From the NCBI GenBank assembly GCA_027064425.1, contig JAMOPO010000003.1:1-64000 (forward strand): a DNA stretch of 64,000 nucleotides, given 5' to 3'. Source of the DNA: Methanobacteriota archaeon (GTDB lineage: Archaea > JAADCQ01 > Methanopyri > Methanopyrales > Methanopyraceae). Numbering within the stretch: position 1 is the stretch's first letter; each line of letters starts with the position of its first letter. Made by a program: the position numbers and the translations under genes. Shown one piece after another: positions 43,266 through 50,971 of the stretch. Below the pieces are notes generated by a model, which saw nothing but the letters and a program-made list of their open reading frames with translations, did not search any database and was not told where the DNA came from.

Positions 43266-44005
43266 TGGTCCATGCCCGGTGAGTAGCTTTTCACTCGACG
43301 CACGTCCAGCACCTCCCCCTCGTAACCCTCCGGCAGGCTCTTCAGTACCCGGCGCGCGACCCTCTCCTCGGACCAGCGCTTAGGGAACGCCTCGTGAACG
43401 ACCAGCCTTCCACCGTCCCTCACCGCGCCGCACGCGTACGGTAAGAAGTCCAGCGTCCCGTGCAGGTAGCCCATTATCACCACGTCCGCACCGTCCACGA
43501 ACCGGGCGACCTCGCGGCAGTCCCCTAGGAAGGCGCGCACCCTGCCCTCCACCCGGTTCAGCTCCAGGTTCTCCAGCAGGTAGCGGTACGCGATCGGGTT
43601 GAGCTCGGCCGCGATCACCCGGGCCCCAGCCAGCGCCGCCGGGAGCGTGAAGTAGCCGATCCCCGCGAACATGTCGAAGACGAGCCGGGACGAGAGGTCC
43701 GACTCCAGCAGCCGCCGTCGCTCCTCGAAGTTTCCCCGCGCGAACATGACCCGGGTCGGGTCGAGCTTGAACTTGATCCCCAGCTCCCGGTGCACCGTCT
43801 CGGCGTCCTCGTCGCCCGCCACGACCTCCCCGACCGGCTCCCTGAAGGTTCCCCTCACCCGGCGGAGCGCGACCACCGACCGGGCTCCCGTCGCCTCCCG
43901 GAGCGCCTCCCCGATCTCCCTCCGGTACCTCCAGCACTCCTCCTCGTACAGCCTGATGACGACGACGTCGCCCAGCTGCTGCCATCGCCTCGGGACCTTC
44001 TCCAC
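43232..44005 (-). CDS. taw2: tRNA wybutosine aminocarboxypropyltransferase Taw2-like (Trm5/Tyw2 family)
   Basis: 257 residues from GTG 44005. PRRWQQLGDVVVI, FARGNFEERRR and the SAM site FDMFAGIGYFTLPAAL are family hallmarks. The catalytic loop is MGYLHGTLDFL, as in Taw2, not the N-[LP]-P loop of Trm5. It adds the aminocarboxypropyl group of SAM to 4-demethylwyosine at position 37 of tRNA-Phe. Upstream of the GTG, 18 more in-frame codons (EEFERALRERLPEEVVEKVP) look homologous to the usual N-terminus and run back to the TAG ending mtxX. The true start may thus be a non-standard CTG at 44059. Confidence 0.85.
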   Translation of the reverse strand: MEKVPRRWQQLGDVVVIRLYEEECWRYRREIGEALREATGARSVVALRRVRGTFREPVGEVVAGDEDAETVHRELGIKFKLDPTRVMFARGNFEERRRLLESDLSSRLVFDMFAGIGYFTLPAALAGARVIAAELNPIAYRYLLENLELNRVEGRVRAFLGDCREVARFVDGADVVIMGYLHGTLDFLPYACGAVRDGGRLVVHEAFPKRWSEERVARRVLKSLPEGYEGEVLDVRRVKSYSPGMDHYAVELRVRRR

Positions 44006-44062
44006 AACCTCCTCCGGCAGCCGCTCCCGCAGCGCCCGCTCGAACTCCTCCCGGGACAGCGA

Positions 44063-44830
44063 CTATCCCCCCGACAGCCGGGCGGCTAACCTCAGCGCCC
44101 GGGCGTACCCGGCGGGCCGCTGCGCCCGAGAAGTGTCCACGAACACGATCCCCTCGGACAGCGCCGAGAGCACCGGCGCACCGTGGCTCTTGAGCCCCGC
44201 CACGAGTGACAGCGTTCGGAAGGCGAGGTTGCCCAGCACCCCGTTCACGAACAGGAGCACGTCCCTGTCCAGCGCCTCCTCCACCAGCACCCCCACGTGC
44301 TCCGCCCGCATCCCCCTCTCCCGCAGGAGCCGGGCCGTGAGCTCGCCCACGGCCAGCCACTCATCGACCGTCGGGTGACGCCCCACGTCCTCCAACCGGC
44401 CCGAGGACACGACCGCGACCTCAGGCTCCTCCACCCCGAGGCGCCGGCAAAAGTCAGCCGCGAGCTCTCCCAGCCTGACCAGCTCCTCGACCTCCCAGCC
44501 CTCGTCGATCCCCACCGGGGTCAGCAGGACGAGCCCCTCCTCCATCTCCAGTACCGTCGACCGGCCGGTGAGCTCGAGCCCCAGCTCGTCGACGAGCTTC
44601 TTGACGCACGCCGCCGACACCGCGCCCCGAACGGCCGCGTCCAGCTCCCCCGAGACCAGGTCTGAGACCAGCCGAGTCCCGGGATCCTCGCAGAGGACCG
44701 TCTCCGCGCTCACCTCAAGCTCCGAGTCGGTGTAGACCACGACGTCAACGTCCGCCCGTTCGACCGCCCGCACGACCCGCTCCAAACCACCTTTAACCCG
44801 GCGCGACGCGGCGATCCCCACCCGGGGCAA
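44063..44830 (-). CDS. mtxX: Methanogenesis marker protein 4, MtxX
   Basis: 255 residues from TTG 44830. The sequence matches the MtxX family (MPRVGIAASRRVKGGLERVV, ELDAAVRGAVSA, VAVVSSGRLEDVGRHPTVD, GVLGNLAFRTLSLVAGLKSHGAPVL), a phosphate-acyltransferase-like fold restricted to methanogens and relatives, of unknown activity. Its TAG stop at 44063-44065 is in the same frame as Taw2, which resumes immediately after. A C/D box sRNA gene lies 12 bases upstream of the start. Confidence 0.88.
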   Translation of the reverse strand: MPRVGIAASRRVKGGLERVVRAVERADVDVVVYTDSELEVSAETVLCEDPGTRLVSDLVSGELDAAVRGAVSAACVKKLVDELGLELTGRSTVLEMEEGLVLLTPVGIDEGWEVEELVRLGELAADFCRRLGVEEPEVAVVSSGRLEDVGRHPTVDEWLAVGELTARLLRERGMRAEHVGVLVEEALDRDVLLFVNGVLGNLAFRTLSLVAGLKSHGAPVLSALSEGIVFVDTSRAQRPAGYARALRLAARLSGG

Positions 44831-44842
44831 CCGCGCGCCCCC

Positions 44843-44898
44843 TGGTGATGACAGATGGCCCTAGCTGACCGGGATGATGTGGCTCGGGCAAGCTGACT
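44843..44898 (+). ncRNA. C/D box guide sRNA (best example in the window)
   Basis: Box C GTGATGA (44845-44851), a 13-nt guide, D' CTGA (44865-44868), a 3-4 nt spacer, C' GGATGATG (44872-44879), a 13-nt guide, box D CTGA (44893-44896). All four boxes and spacings fit archaeal 2'-O-methylation guide RNAs. It is antisense to the leaders of the flanking minus-strand genes. The guides are CAGATGGCCCTAG (D') and TGGCTCGGGCAAG (D); targets were not assigned. Confidence 0.8.
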
Positions 44899-45352
44899 AC
44901 AGACGCTCCCACCTGCGATCGAAGGCGTCCCACTGGTAATGGGCCCTCTCCCTCACCGCCCGCTTGATCACCGGCTCGACCCGCTCCCCCGACTCCGCGG
45001 CGGCGAGCGCCCCGTGCACGCTCCACCCGTCCCCCAGCAGCGAGCCGTCCGGCACGGGCGCCGCCCGGTAGCCGGAGGCCCACTCCCAGAGCCTCCTCAG
45101 CGGGCTGGCCCGGGGTGGGTCGGACGAGATCACCGCGGGGACCTCGCCCGAACAGGCCCGGGAGATCCCCAGGTCGACCGCCCTCACCACGATCTCCGGA
45201 TCAACTTCCACCAGCGAGACCGACGCGAGCAGCCTCCTCCGGTACACCATGACCGCATGAGGTCGGAGGTCGATGGTCACCAATTTATGCTCCATGAACC
45301 GGTCGAGGAGCCGAGCCGCGATCCTCCTGGCTTCGCTCGGAGGATCCCCCAT
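44897..45352 (-). CDS. Uncharacterised protein, 151 aa
   Basis: From ATG 45352 (MGDPPSEARRIAARLLDRF). The longer frame to 45403 adds a basic, unlikely N-terminus. It looks like a small alpha/beta protein: LVTIDLRPHAVMVYRRRLLASVSLVEVDPEIVVRAVDLGISRAC followed by a Pro/Gly-rich loop and an amphipathic C-terminus. No family was recognised. The last codons touch the sRNA gene on the opposite strand. Divergent from argG. Confidence 0.6.
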   Translation of the reverse strand: MGDPPSEARRIAARLLDRFMEHKLVTIDLRPHAVMVYRRRLLASVSLVEVDPEIVVRAVDLGISRACSGEVPAVISSDPPRASPLRRLWEWASGYRAAPVPDGSLLGDGWSVHGALAAAESGERVEPVIKRAVRERAHYQWDAFDRRWERL

Positions 45353-45432
45353 CACGGAGTCCTCCCAAGGCCCCGCCCTCCTCCGAAGGAGGATGCGAAA
45401 CACCGGGGGGCCACCCCGAGGGGGCTGGGGAG

Positions 45433-46614
45433 TTGTCCCGAGTGGTCCTGGCGTACTCAGGGGGACTGGACACGTCCGTATGTATCGAGCTGCTTCGGGA
45501 GGAGTACGGTTACGATGAGGTGATCACGGTGACCGGCTACGTGGGCCAGCCCGAGGAGGAGGTGAAGGAGGCCGAGCGCAAGGCCCGGAAGCTGGCGGAC
45601 GAGCACTACACGGTCGACTGCCTCGAAGAGTTCGTGACCGAGTACTGCTGGCGGGCCGTCAAGGCCAACGCGGAGTACGAGGGATACCCGCTGAGCACCG
45701 CCCTCGCCCGCCCGCTCCTGGCCAAGAAGGTCCTCGAGGTGGCGCGGGAGGTGGACGCGGACGCGATCGCGCACGGGTGCACGGGCAAGGGCAACGACCA
45801 GTACCGGTTCGAGGCGTACCTCCGGGCCCACGCGGGGGACGAGTTCGAGATCGTCGCGCCGGTCCGCGACCTCAACCTGACCCGCGAGGAGGAGATCGAG
45901 TACGCCAAGGAGCGCGGGATCCCGGTTCCAGTGGACGCCGACAGCCCGTACAGCATCGACGAGAACATCTGGGGTCGGTCCATCGAGGGCGGCGAGCTTG
46001 AGGACCCGACGCGGGAGCCGCCCGAGGAGGTCTTCGAGTGGACGTGCAGCCCGGAGGAGGCGCCCGACGAGCCGAAGGTCGTGGAGATCGAGTTCGAGGA
46101 GGGCGTCCCGGTCTCCGCGGACGGTCGGAGCGACCCGGTGAAGATCGTCCGGTACCTGAACAAGGTGGCCGGCGAGCACGGGGTGGGCCGGATCGACCTC
46201 ATCGAGGACCGGGTGGTTGGACTAAAGTCCCGGGAGGTGTACGAGGCGCCCGCCGCCGTGACGCTCCTGGAGGCTCACCGGGCGCTCGAAGCCCTGACGC
46301 TGACCCGCCGTGAACTCTCGCTGAAGTCCGAGCTGGAGGGCCTGTGGTCGGAGCTCGTGTACCAGGGCCTCTGGTTCGACCCGCTGCGGGAGCACGTGGA
46401 GGCGTTCATCGATTCCACCCAGCGCTGCGTGACGGGCACGGTTCGGGTCAAGCTGCATAAGGGTCGAGCGCAGGTCGTTTCGCGGGAGTCGCCGCACTCC
46501 CTGTACGACGAGCGCCTGATCTCGTACGAGGAGAAGGAGTTCGACCAGCGCGTCGCGGAGGGCTCCGTGCGTCTTCACGGCCTGCAGGAGCGGCTAGCCC
46601 TAAGGCGGAGGTGA
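45433..46614 (+). CDS. argG: Argininosuccinate synthase
   Basis: 393 residues from TTG 45433. PP-loop LAYSGGLDTSVCIELL at the very N-terminus, then STALARPLLAKKVLEVA, HGCTGKGNDQYRFE, SIDENIWGRSIEGGELEDP and GLKSREVYEAPAAVTLL, all diagnostic. It condenses citrulline and aspartate with ATP to form argininosuccinate, the penultimate step of arginine synthesis. Its substrate chain begins with carbamoyl phosphate from the CarB half encoded at 12.9 kb. No other arg gene is adjacent. Confidence 0.96.
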   Translation: MSRVVLAYSGGLDTSVCIELLREEYGYDEVITVTGYVGQPEEEVKEAERKARKLADEHYTVDCLEEFVTEYCWRAVKANAEYEGYPLSTALARPLLAKKVLEVAREVDADAIAHGCTGKGNDQYRFEAYLRAHAGDEFEIVAPVRDLNLTREEEIEYAKERGIPVPVDADSPYSIDENIWGRSIEGGELEDPTREPPEEVFEWTCSPEEAPDEPKVVEIEFEEGVPVSADGRSDPVKIVRYLNKVAGEHGVGRIDLIEDRVVGLKSREVYEAPAAVTLLEAHRALEALTLTRRELSLKSELEGLWSELVYQGLWFDPLREHVEAFIDSTQRCVTGTVRVKLHKGRAQVVSRESPHSLYDERLISYEEKEFDQRVAEGSVRLHGLQERLALRRR

Positions 46615-46635
46615 CCGGAGAGCGTAGACGCGTAG

Positions 46636-46646
46636 AAAAGTTATAG
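46636..46646 (+). promoter_or_regulatory. TATA element of the 46.7-kb exported-protein gene
   Basis: AAAGTTATAG, centred near 46642, is about 39 bases before the TTG at 46681, predicting a short leader of about 14 nt. Confidence 0.45.
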
Positions 46647-46680
46647 CGAGGAGCCGGTCGACCTCGCCGGGGGCGGCCCG

Positions 46681-48249
46681 TTGCTCCCCGTCCTCGCACT
46701 TTTAATGGTAACCGCGCCGGCACCGGCGACTGCGGACGTGGTACTCCACGTTGTTCCCTACACGGACAGTAATGCCTGGTCAAAGGAACACGTGGCCAAG
46801 CTCGCGGAGTTCCTAACCTGGTGCCGGGAGCACAACGTCAAGCTGGCGGCGTTCTACTTCCCCGTCAGCGAGCAGAGCGCGGCCGGGGTCAGCGACGTGC
46901 TGAAACGGTTCGTGGACGACGGGACGATCACGGTCATCGGACCGCAGACGGTCTCCCACGCGCTGGGCGGGCTGCCCTACTCCATCCAGTACTGGGAGAT
47001 CGACCGCAGCCTGAAGTACACGCAAAACCGGTTCGGCACCGCGGACCGCGTCCTGCACGTGCCGTACTGGGTCCTTGACGAGAACACCCTGCGCGCGTGC
47101 CTGAAGTGCGGCGTTCACATCCTTGTCAGCGGTACTGGGCCCGACGTGGACGCCGACTTCTGCAGGGAGAAGTATCCGGGGTTGCTCCAAGTGAACCCGG
47201 CCGGTCGCCACATGCTTGTCGGAGTCTGGCGCACGGGTAACTCCATCGTCTACAACCTGCCGGCCATGTCGTTCGTGCGCGACTTCGGCGGAAGGGCCGA
47301 TAAGGCTCTCTCGGAAATCAAGGAGGGCCTCCGAGGGCTCATCCAGCACGGGATCGTCAAGGACGGGGACAAGCTGGTCCTATGGCTCCTGCTGGAACCG
47401 TGGCAAATGGACGGCGCAACCCTGCGGGAGTTTGAGGCCCTTATCGAGCGGATCAGCGAGGGGATCACGCTGACCGTCAACGGCGTGACCGCACGGATCG
47501 TGCTCGGCGACCCGCGGCGGGTAATCGAGAACCTCGAGTCCTTCAAGACCGTCGAGCTGCCCTCCCCCGACTACATCAAGATCCTGAAGTACGAGGGCTA
47601 CACGCCCGTGGACGAGCTGCAGGTGGACCCGGAGATCAAGCTCCTTTACAGCACGTACATCGACATCCTGCGGAGCATCGACCGGAAGCTGCTGGCGATC
47701 ATCGAGAGCGGGCGCATGGACGGTGAGCTCGAGCGCGCCCTCGACGAGGTGGCCCAGCTCGCGTGGAACGACGCCGCGCTCTGTGCCGCCGTGGAGCAGT
47801 GGGAGGATGAGGAGCTGGTGAAGGCGCACCTGAAGCGGCTGCTAGCCAAGACGCAGGAGCTGGCCTACCTGGTCAACGCGAAGTACAACGAGCTGCGGAG
47901 GGAGCGGAGTCGGTCGGTGCGAGAGCACGCCACCCGGACGCAGGAGGGCCAGGCGCGGCAGCCCACCCAGCCACCGCAGGCGTCGACACCGTCCCAAGCC
48001 AAGCCGGGACGATCGCAGCCTTCGACCGAGTCTCAGGCCCAGCGGCAGCCGCAGCGATCCACCGGGGAATCAGGTCGGCAGGGTGGTAAGAAGCGGGTCG
48101 AAAGGGGCGGCGAAGTCACCGGGCAGCGGTCCGGTCAGACGGTGAGTACGGTGAGTCGGCCGCAGCGGAGGGTGCGCAGGCTCCCGGTGGCCGCGGTGAC
48201 GCTCCCGGTGGCGCTCGCGCTCATCCGTCTCCTCAGGCGCGCCGCCTGA
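46681..48249 (+). CDS. Exported, C-terminally anchored protein, possibly NodB-like
   Basis: 522 residues from TTG 46681. Signal peptide (LLPVLALLMVTAPAPATA), a globular domain to about residue 410, a Q/P/S/T/R-rich linker (about 415-490) and a C-terminal anchor RRLPVAAVTLPVALALIRLLRRAA. The domain has VVLHVVPYTDSNAWS, SHALGGLPYSIQYWEIDRSL and LHVPYWVLDENTLRACLKCG, whose order resembles motifs 2 and 3 of NodB-type polysaccharide deacetylases; a canonical TFDDG is missing, so this is tentative. The linker and anchor suggest display on the cell wall. It overlaps the converging HDAC-like gene by 17 bases. Confidence 0.7.
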   Translation: MLPVLALLMVTAPAPATADVVLHVVPYTDSNAWSKEHVAKLAEFLTWCREHNVKLAAFYFPVSEQSAAGVSDVLKRFVDDGTITVIGPQTVSHALGGLPYSIQYWEIDRSLKYTQNRFGTADRVLHVPYWVLDENTLRACLKCGVHILVSGTGPDVDADFCREKYPGLLQVNPAGRHMLVGVWRTGNSIVYNLPAMSFVRDFGGRADKALSEIKEGLRGLIQHGIVKDGDKLVLWLLLEPWQMDGATLREFEALIERISEGITLTVNGVTARIVLGDPRRVIENLESFKTVELPSPDYIKILKYEGYTPVDELQVDPEIKLLYSTYIDILRSIDRKLLAIIESGRMDGELERALDEVAQLAWNDAALCAAVEQWEDEELVKAHLKRLLAKTQELAYLVNAKYNELRRERSRSVREHATRTQEGQARQPTQPPQASTPSQAKPGRSQPSTESQAQRQPQRSTGESGRQGGKKRVERGGEVTGQRSGQTVSTVSRPQRRVRRLPVAAVTLPVALALIRLLRRAA

Positions 48250-49327
48250 GACTCTCCCAGTACTCCGAGAGCTGCCGTGCCACCTCCTTGACCCTCTTGG
48301 GACCCTCCGGGTTCTCGTCCGGGACGCCCGCCGGCTCCTTCAGGTCCGTCGGCAGCCCCGCCAGCCCGCAGATGACGGCCATGTTGGTGTACGGGAGCCC
48401 GTCCTCCACGGAGTAGCCCCCCTCCAGCACCGCCACGGGGCCCAGGGCGTCCACGTCCTCGGCCAGCTCCACGGCCCTCCGCATCATCCACTCGTAACCC
48501 CGGGCGGTCACCGCCAGGTTCGTGATCGGGTCGGTGAAGTGGCAGTCCTGGCCCGCGGAGATCAGGATCAGATCCGGATCGTACTCGCGCACGACCGGGT
48601 CGATGATCTCCCTGAAGGCCCGCCGGTACGTCTCGTCCCCCGACCCCGGCGGGACGGGGATGTTCACGGTGTAGCCTTCCCCGTCCCCCTCGCCCACCTC
48701 GTGGGGGAACCCGGTGCCGGGGTACAGCGTCCTCCCGTCCTGGTGGATCGAGACGTAGAGCACGTCGTCCCGGTCGTAGAAGATCTCCTGCGTCCCGTCG
48801 CCGTGGTGCGCGTCCCAGTCCAAGATCGCGACCCGCTCCACGTCGAGCTCCTGGATCGCGTACTCGGTGGCGATTGCGGCGTTGTTGAAGTAGCAGAACC
48901 CGGCGGCCTTGGCGCGACCCGCGTGGTGCCCGGGCGGCCTAACCATGGCGAAGGCCACGTCGTACTCGCCCTTCACCACCAGCTCCACGGCCAGGATGGA
49001 CCCGCCCGCCGCCAGCAGGGCCTGCTCGTAGGTGCGCTCGGTGACGGCCGTGTCGGCGTCTATGACCCCACCACCCTGCTCGCTCATCCGCCGAATCAGC
49101 TCCACGTGATCGGGGTCGTGGACCAGCTCAATGTCCTCCCGATCGGCCGGCTCCGGCTCGACCAAGTCCACCCCCTCGACCTCGAGCACCCCTTCCTCGC
49201 GCAGCCTGTCCAGGGTGTAAGACAGGCGCTCCCGCCGCTCCGGGTGCGTGGGGTGCTGCTCGTGCTCCAGGTACTCGTCGTCGTAGATCAGCGCCAGCCG
49301 CCGCTCCGCCCTCCACAAGCTCATCAC
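48233..49327 (-). CDS. Histone deacetylase-family protein (AcuC/acetylpolyamine hydrolase type)
   Basis: 364 residues. Active-site blocks are complete: AMVRPPGHHAGR, GFCYFNNAAIA, ILDWDAHHGDGTQEIFY, VSIHQDGRTLYPGTG, LISAGQDCHFTDP and VLEGGYSVEDG, providing the zinc ligands and the His-Asp relays. Archaeal members may deacetylate proteins, polyamines or acetyl-lysine; which one cannot be told. The start at 49327 is followed two codons later by MSLWRAERRLALIYDDEYLEH, so ATG 49324 is an alternative. Confidence 0.92.
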   Translation of the reverse strand: MMSLWRAERRLALIYDDEYLEHEQHPTHPERRERLSYTLDRLREEGVLEVEGVDLVEPEPADREDIELVHDPDHVELIRRMSEQGGGVIDADTAVTERTYEQALLAAGGSILAVELVVKGEYDVAFAMVRPPGHHAGRAKAAGFCYFNNAAIATEYAIQELDVERVAILDWDAHHGDGTQEIFYDRDDVLYVSIHQDGRTLYPGTGFPHEVGEGDGEGYTVNIPVPPGSGDETYRRAFREIIDPVVREYDPDLILISAGQDCHFTDPITNLAVTARGYEWMMRRAVELAEDVDALGPVAVLEGGYSVEDGLPYTNMAVICGLAGLPTDLKEPAGVPDENPEGPKRVKEVARQLSEYWESLRRRA

Positions 49328-49329
49328 CC

Positions 49330-49392
49330 CCCCGGATGACGAGAGGGCGGGGGTGACCGGGCCCGGGATGATCGAGGAGACCGCTGCCGAGG
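49330..49392 (+). ncRNA. Weak C/D box sRNA candidate with variant boxes
   Basis: C-like GGATGACG (about 49333-49340), D'-like GTGA (about 49353), a good C' GGATGATC (about 49367-49374) and D-like CCGA (about 49387-49390), with guide-length spacers. Only C' is near consensus. It occupies the gap between two divergent genes. Low confidence. Confidence 0.3.
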
Positions 49393-49402
49393 GGGCGGAC
49401 CC

Positions 49403-50260
49403 TTGCGGGTCACGGAGCTGAAGGGGTTAACCATCTCCTGGGATGCGAGGCCGCTCGCCCCCGACTCCGTGTACGGGGAGGATTACCGGAGGATCTACGA
49501 GAACGTCTCCTCCGTGCTCGAGGCGGTCTCCGAGGCGTTCGGTGAGCCCGAGGGCGACCTGGCGATCGGCTTCAGCGGGGGCAAGGACAGCTTCACCTGC
49601 GCGCTCGCCCTCAAGCCCTTCCTCGAGGAGTGGGACGTGGAGGCGCGGCTCGTGACCGTCGACGTGCGCGTCCGCGGGGTGGAGATCTGGCGCCCGTACC
49701 GGCGGGACCTGAAGCGGATGGCCGAGGAGTTGGGCTACGAGCTAAGGTTCGTGCGGCCGTCCGAGGACGTGGAGGACCTGGCGGAGGAGATGAACAAGCC
49801 GCCGTGTAAGGTCTGCTCCGCCCTGCGCCGCCGAGAGCTCGCGGAGCGGTACGACTGGGTCGTGTACGGGCACACGGCCGAGGACGCGCTGGAGACGCTG
49901 CTGATGAGCGCGAACAGGCCCCGGGAGGCGGGCACGTTCCCGCCCGCGGAGTACCTGGAGGAGGACGACGCCTACCTCCTCCGACCCCTGTACGTGGTCA
50001 GCGAGCTCCGCACGGCCCGGGTCTACCGGGAGGTCCGCGAACGACTCGGACTGCCTCGGGTCGAGCCGGAGTGCCCGCACGCGAAGCGGTACCAGGACAC
50101 CGACTCGCCGCGACGCGTCGCCGCGGAGGCGGTGGAGGGGATCCGCAGGCTGGCCCGCGTCCGTGACGAGCTCGCCGTGGAGAACGTGGCCCGGGGACTG
50201 GCTCGGATGGCCCTGGCCGACGTGACGTGCGGGCGGGAGCGGTTCCCAACGCTGCTCTGA
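49403..50260 (+). CDS. PP-loop ATPase, TtcA/tRNA-thiolation-like
   Basis: 285 residues from TTG 49403. ATP pyrophosphatase loop IGFSGGKDSFTCAL near residue 55, a CxxC pair in PPCKVCSALRRRELAERYDWVVYGH, and ARLVTVDVRVRG, matching the TtcA/Ncs6 group that adenylates and thiolates tRNA uridine or cytidine. It lacks the N-terminal zinc finger of Ncs6. The product could be 2-thiocytidine or 2-thiouridine. It is followed by a palindromic element and the converging tRNA-Thr gene. Confidence 0.8.
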   Translation: MRVTELKGLTISWDARPLAPDSVYGEDYRRIYENVSSVLEAVSEAFGEPEGDLAIGFSGGKDSFTCALALKPFLEEWDVEARLVTVDVRVRGVEIWRPYRRDLKRMAEELGYELRFVRPSEDVEDLAEEMNKPPCKVCSALRRRELAERYDWVVYGHTAEDALETLLMSANRPREAGTFPPAEYLEEDDAYLLRPLYVVSELRTARVYREVRERLGLPRVEPECPHAKRYQDTDSPRRVAAEAVEGIRRLARVRDELAVENVARGLARMALADVTCGRERFPTLL

Positions 50261-50274
50261 CGCCTCGGCCCGGC

Positions 50275-50299
50275 AATCGTTATGATCCTCATAACGATT
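50275..50299. repeat. Dispersed palindrome copy 4, downstream of tRNA-Thr
   Basis: AATCGTTATGA (50275-50285) pairs perfectly with TCATAACGATT (50289-50299) around TCC, 11 bp. It lies 5 bases beyond the CCA end of tRNA-Thr and 15 bases after the stop of the converging PP-loop gene. The best-conserved copy of the family in this window. Confidence 0.7.
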
Positions 50300-50304
50300 C
50301 ACGG

Positions 50305-50382
<78 letters not shown>

Positions 50383-50407
50383 GCGGTCCGAGGACGACCC
50401 CGCCCTC

Positions 50408-50421
50408 ACGTTTAAAAACGT
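50408..50421 (-). promoter_or_regulatory. TATA element for tRNA-Thr
   Basis: CGTTTTTAAACG on the minus strand, centred about 33 bases upstream of the mature 5' end, predicting a leader of about 7 nt. It lies between the stop of the site-2 protease gene and the tRNA. Confidence 0.5.
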
Positions 50422-50428
50422 TGCGTGC

Positions 50429-50953
50429 TCATCGGTGGACGAGCGCCAGGATCTGAACGGCGCAGAGCGGCACGGTCAGCGCGGCGAGTCCCAGGGCTGA
50501 AAGCGAGTGGAGGGACGGGTACCTTAGCCCGCGCAGGACCTTGGAGCCGTCGAGCGGCGGGATCGGGATCAGGTTGGCCAGCTGCAGGATCGCGTTCCAG
50601 GCGGCTCCGTGCGGGACTATCGGTAGGAGGAGCAGGCCCGCGAGCGCCCCGCTGAACGGTCCGGCCGCCGCGATGAGCGCCTCGGAGTCGGGCGTGGTCG
50701 GCAGGTGCTCGACGAACGCTCCCCCTAGGGGCAAGAAGACGGGGGCGGACGCCGGAACGCCGAGCAGTCGGCAGGCGACGTAATGACCCAGCTCGTGGAA
50801 GAAGATCCCGACCACCACGGCCAGCCCGACGGTTCCCCAGATCCCCCAGTGTAGGGCGGCGCTGATCCCCAGCGTTTTGAGCGTCTTGCCCCATCCCCAA
50901 CCCATTTTGCCCATCTTGAGGATGGGACCCGCGAGCCTCGCGATCCCGGGCAT
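50429..50953 (-). CDS. Site-2 protease-like zinc metalloprotease (M50)
   Basis: 174 residues from ATG 50953. This is the true gene within a much longer frame that is antisense to elp3. Membrane zinc site FFHELGHYVACRLLGVPA, then LIPIPPLDGSKVLRG supplying the third ligand (LDG), with about four hydrophobic segments. M50 proteases cleave substrates within the membrane. It is a minimal form without PDZ or CBS domains. The start is divergent from elp3, 18 bases apart. Confidence 0.85.
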   Translation of the reverse strand: MPGIARLAGPILKMGKMGWGWGKTLKTLGISAALHWGIWGTVGLAVVVGIFFHELGHYVACRLLGVPASAPVFLPLGGAFVEHLPTTPDSEALIAAAGPFSGALAGLLLLPIVPHGAAWNAILQLANLIPIPPLDGSKVLRGLRYPSLHSLSALGLAALTVPLCAVQILALVHR

Positions 50954-50971
50954 CGCGATCACCCGAAGGGG

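Noticed and set aside
44063-44065. TAG between mtxX and taw2 as pyrrolysine
   Set aside because: No pyrrolysine system is visible and the residues joined would fuse two normally separate proteins; a plain stop is simpler.
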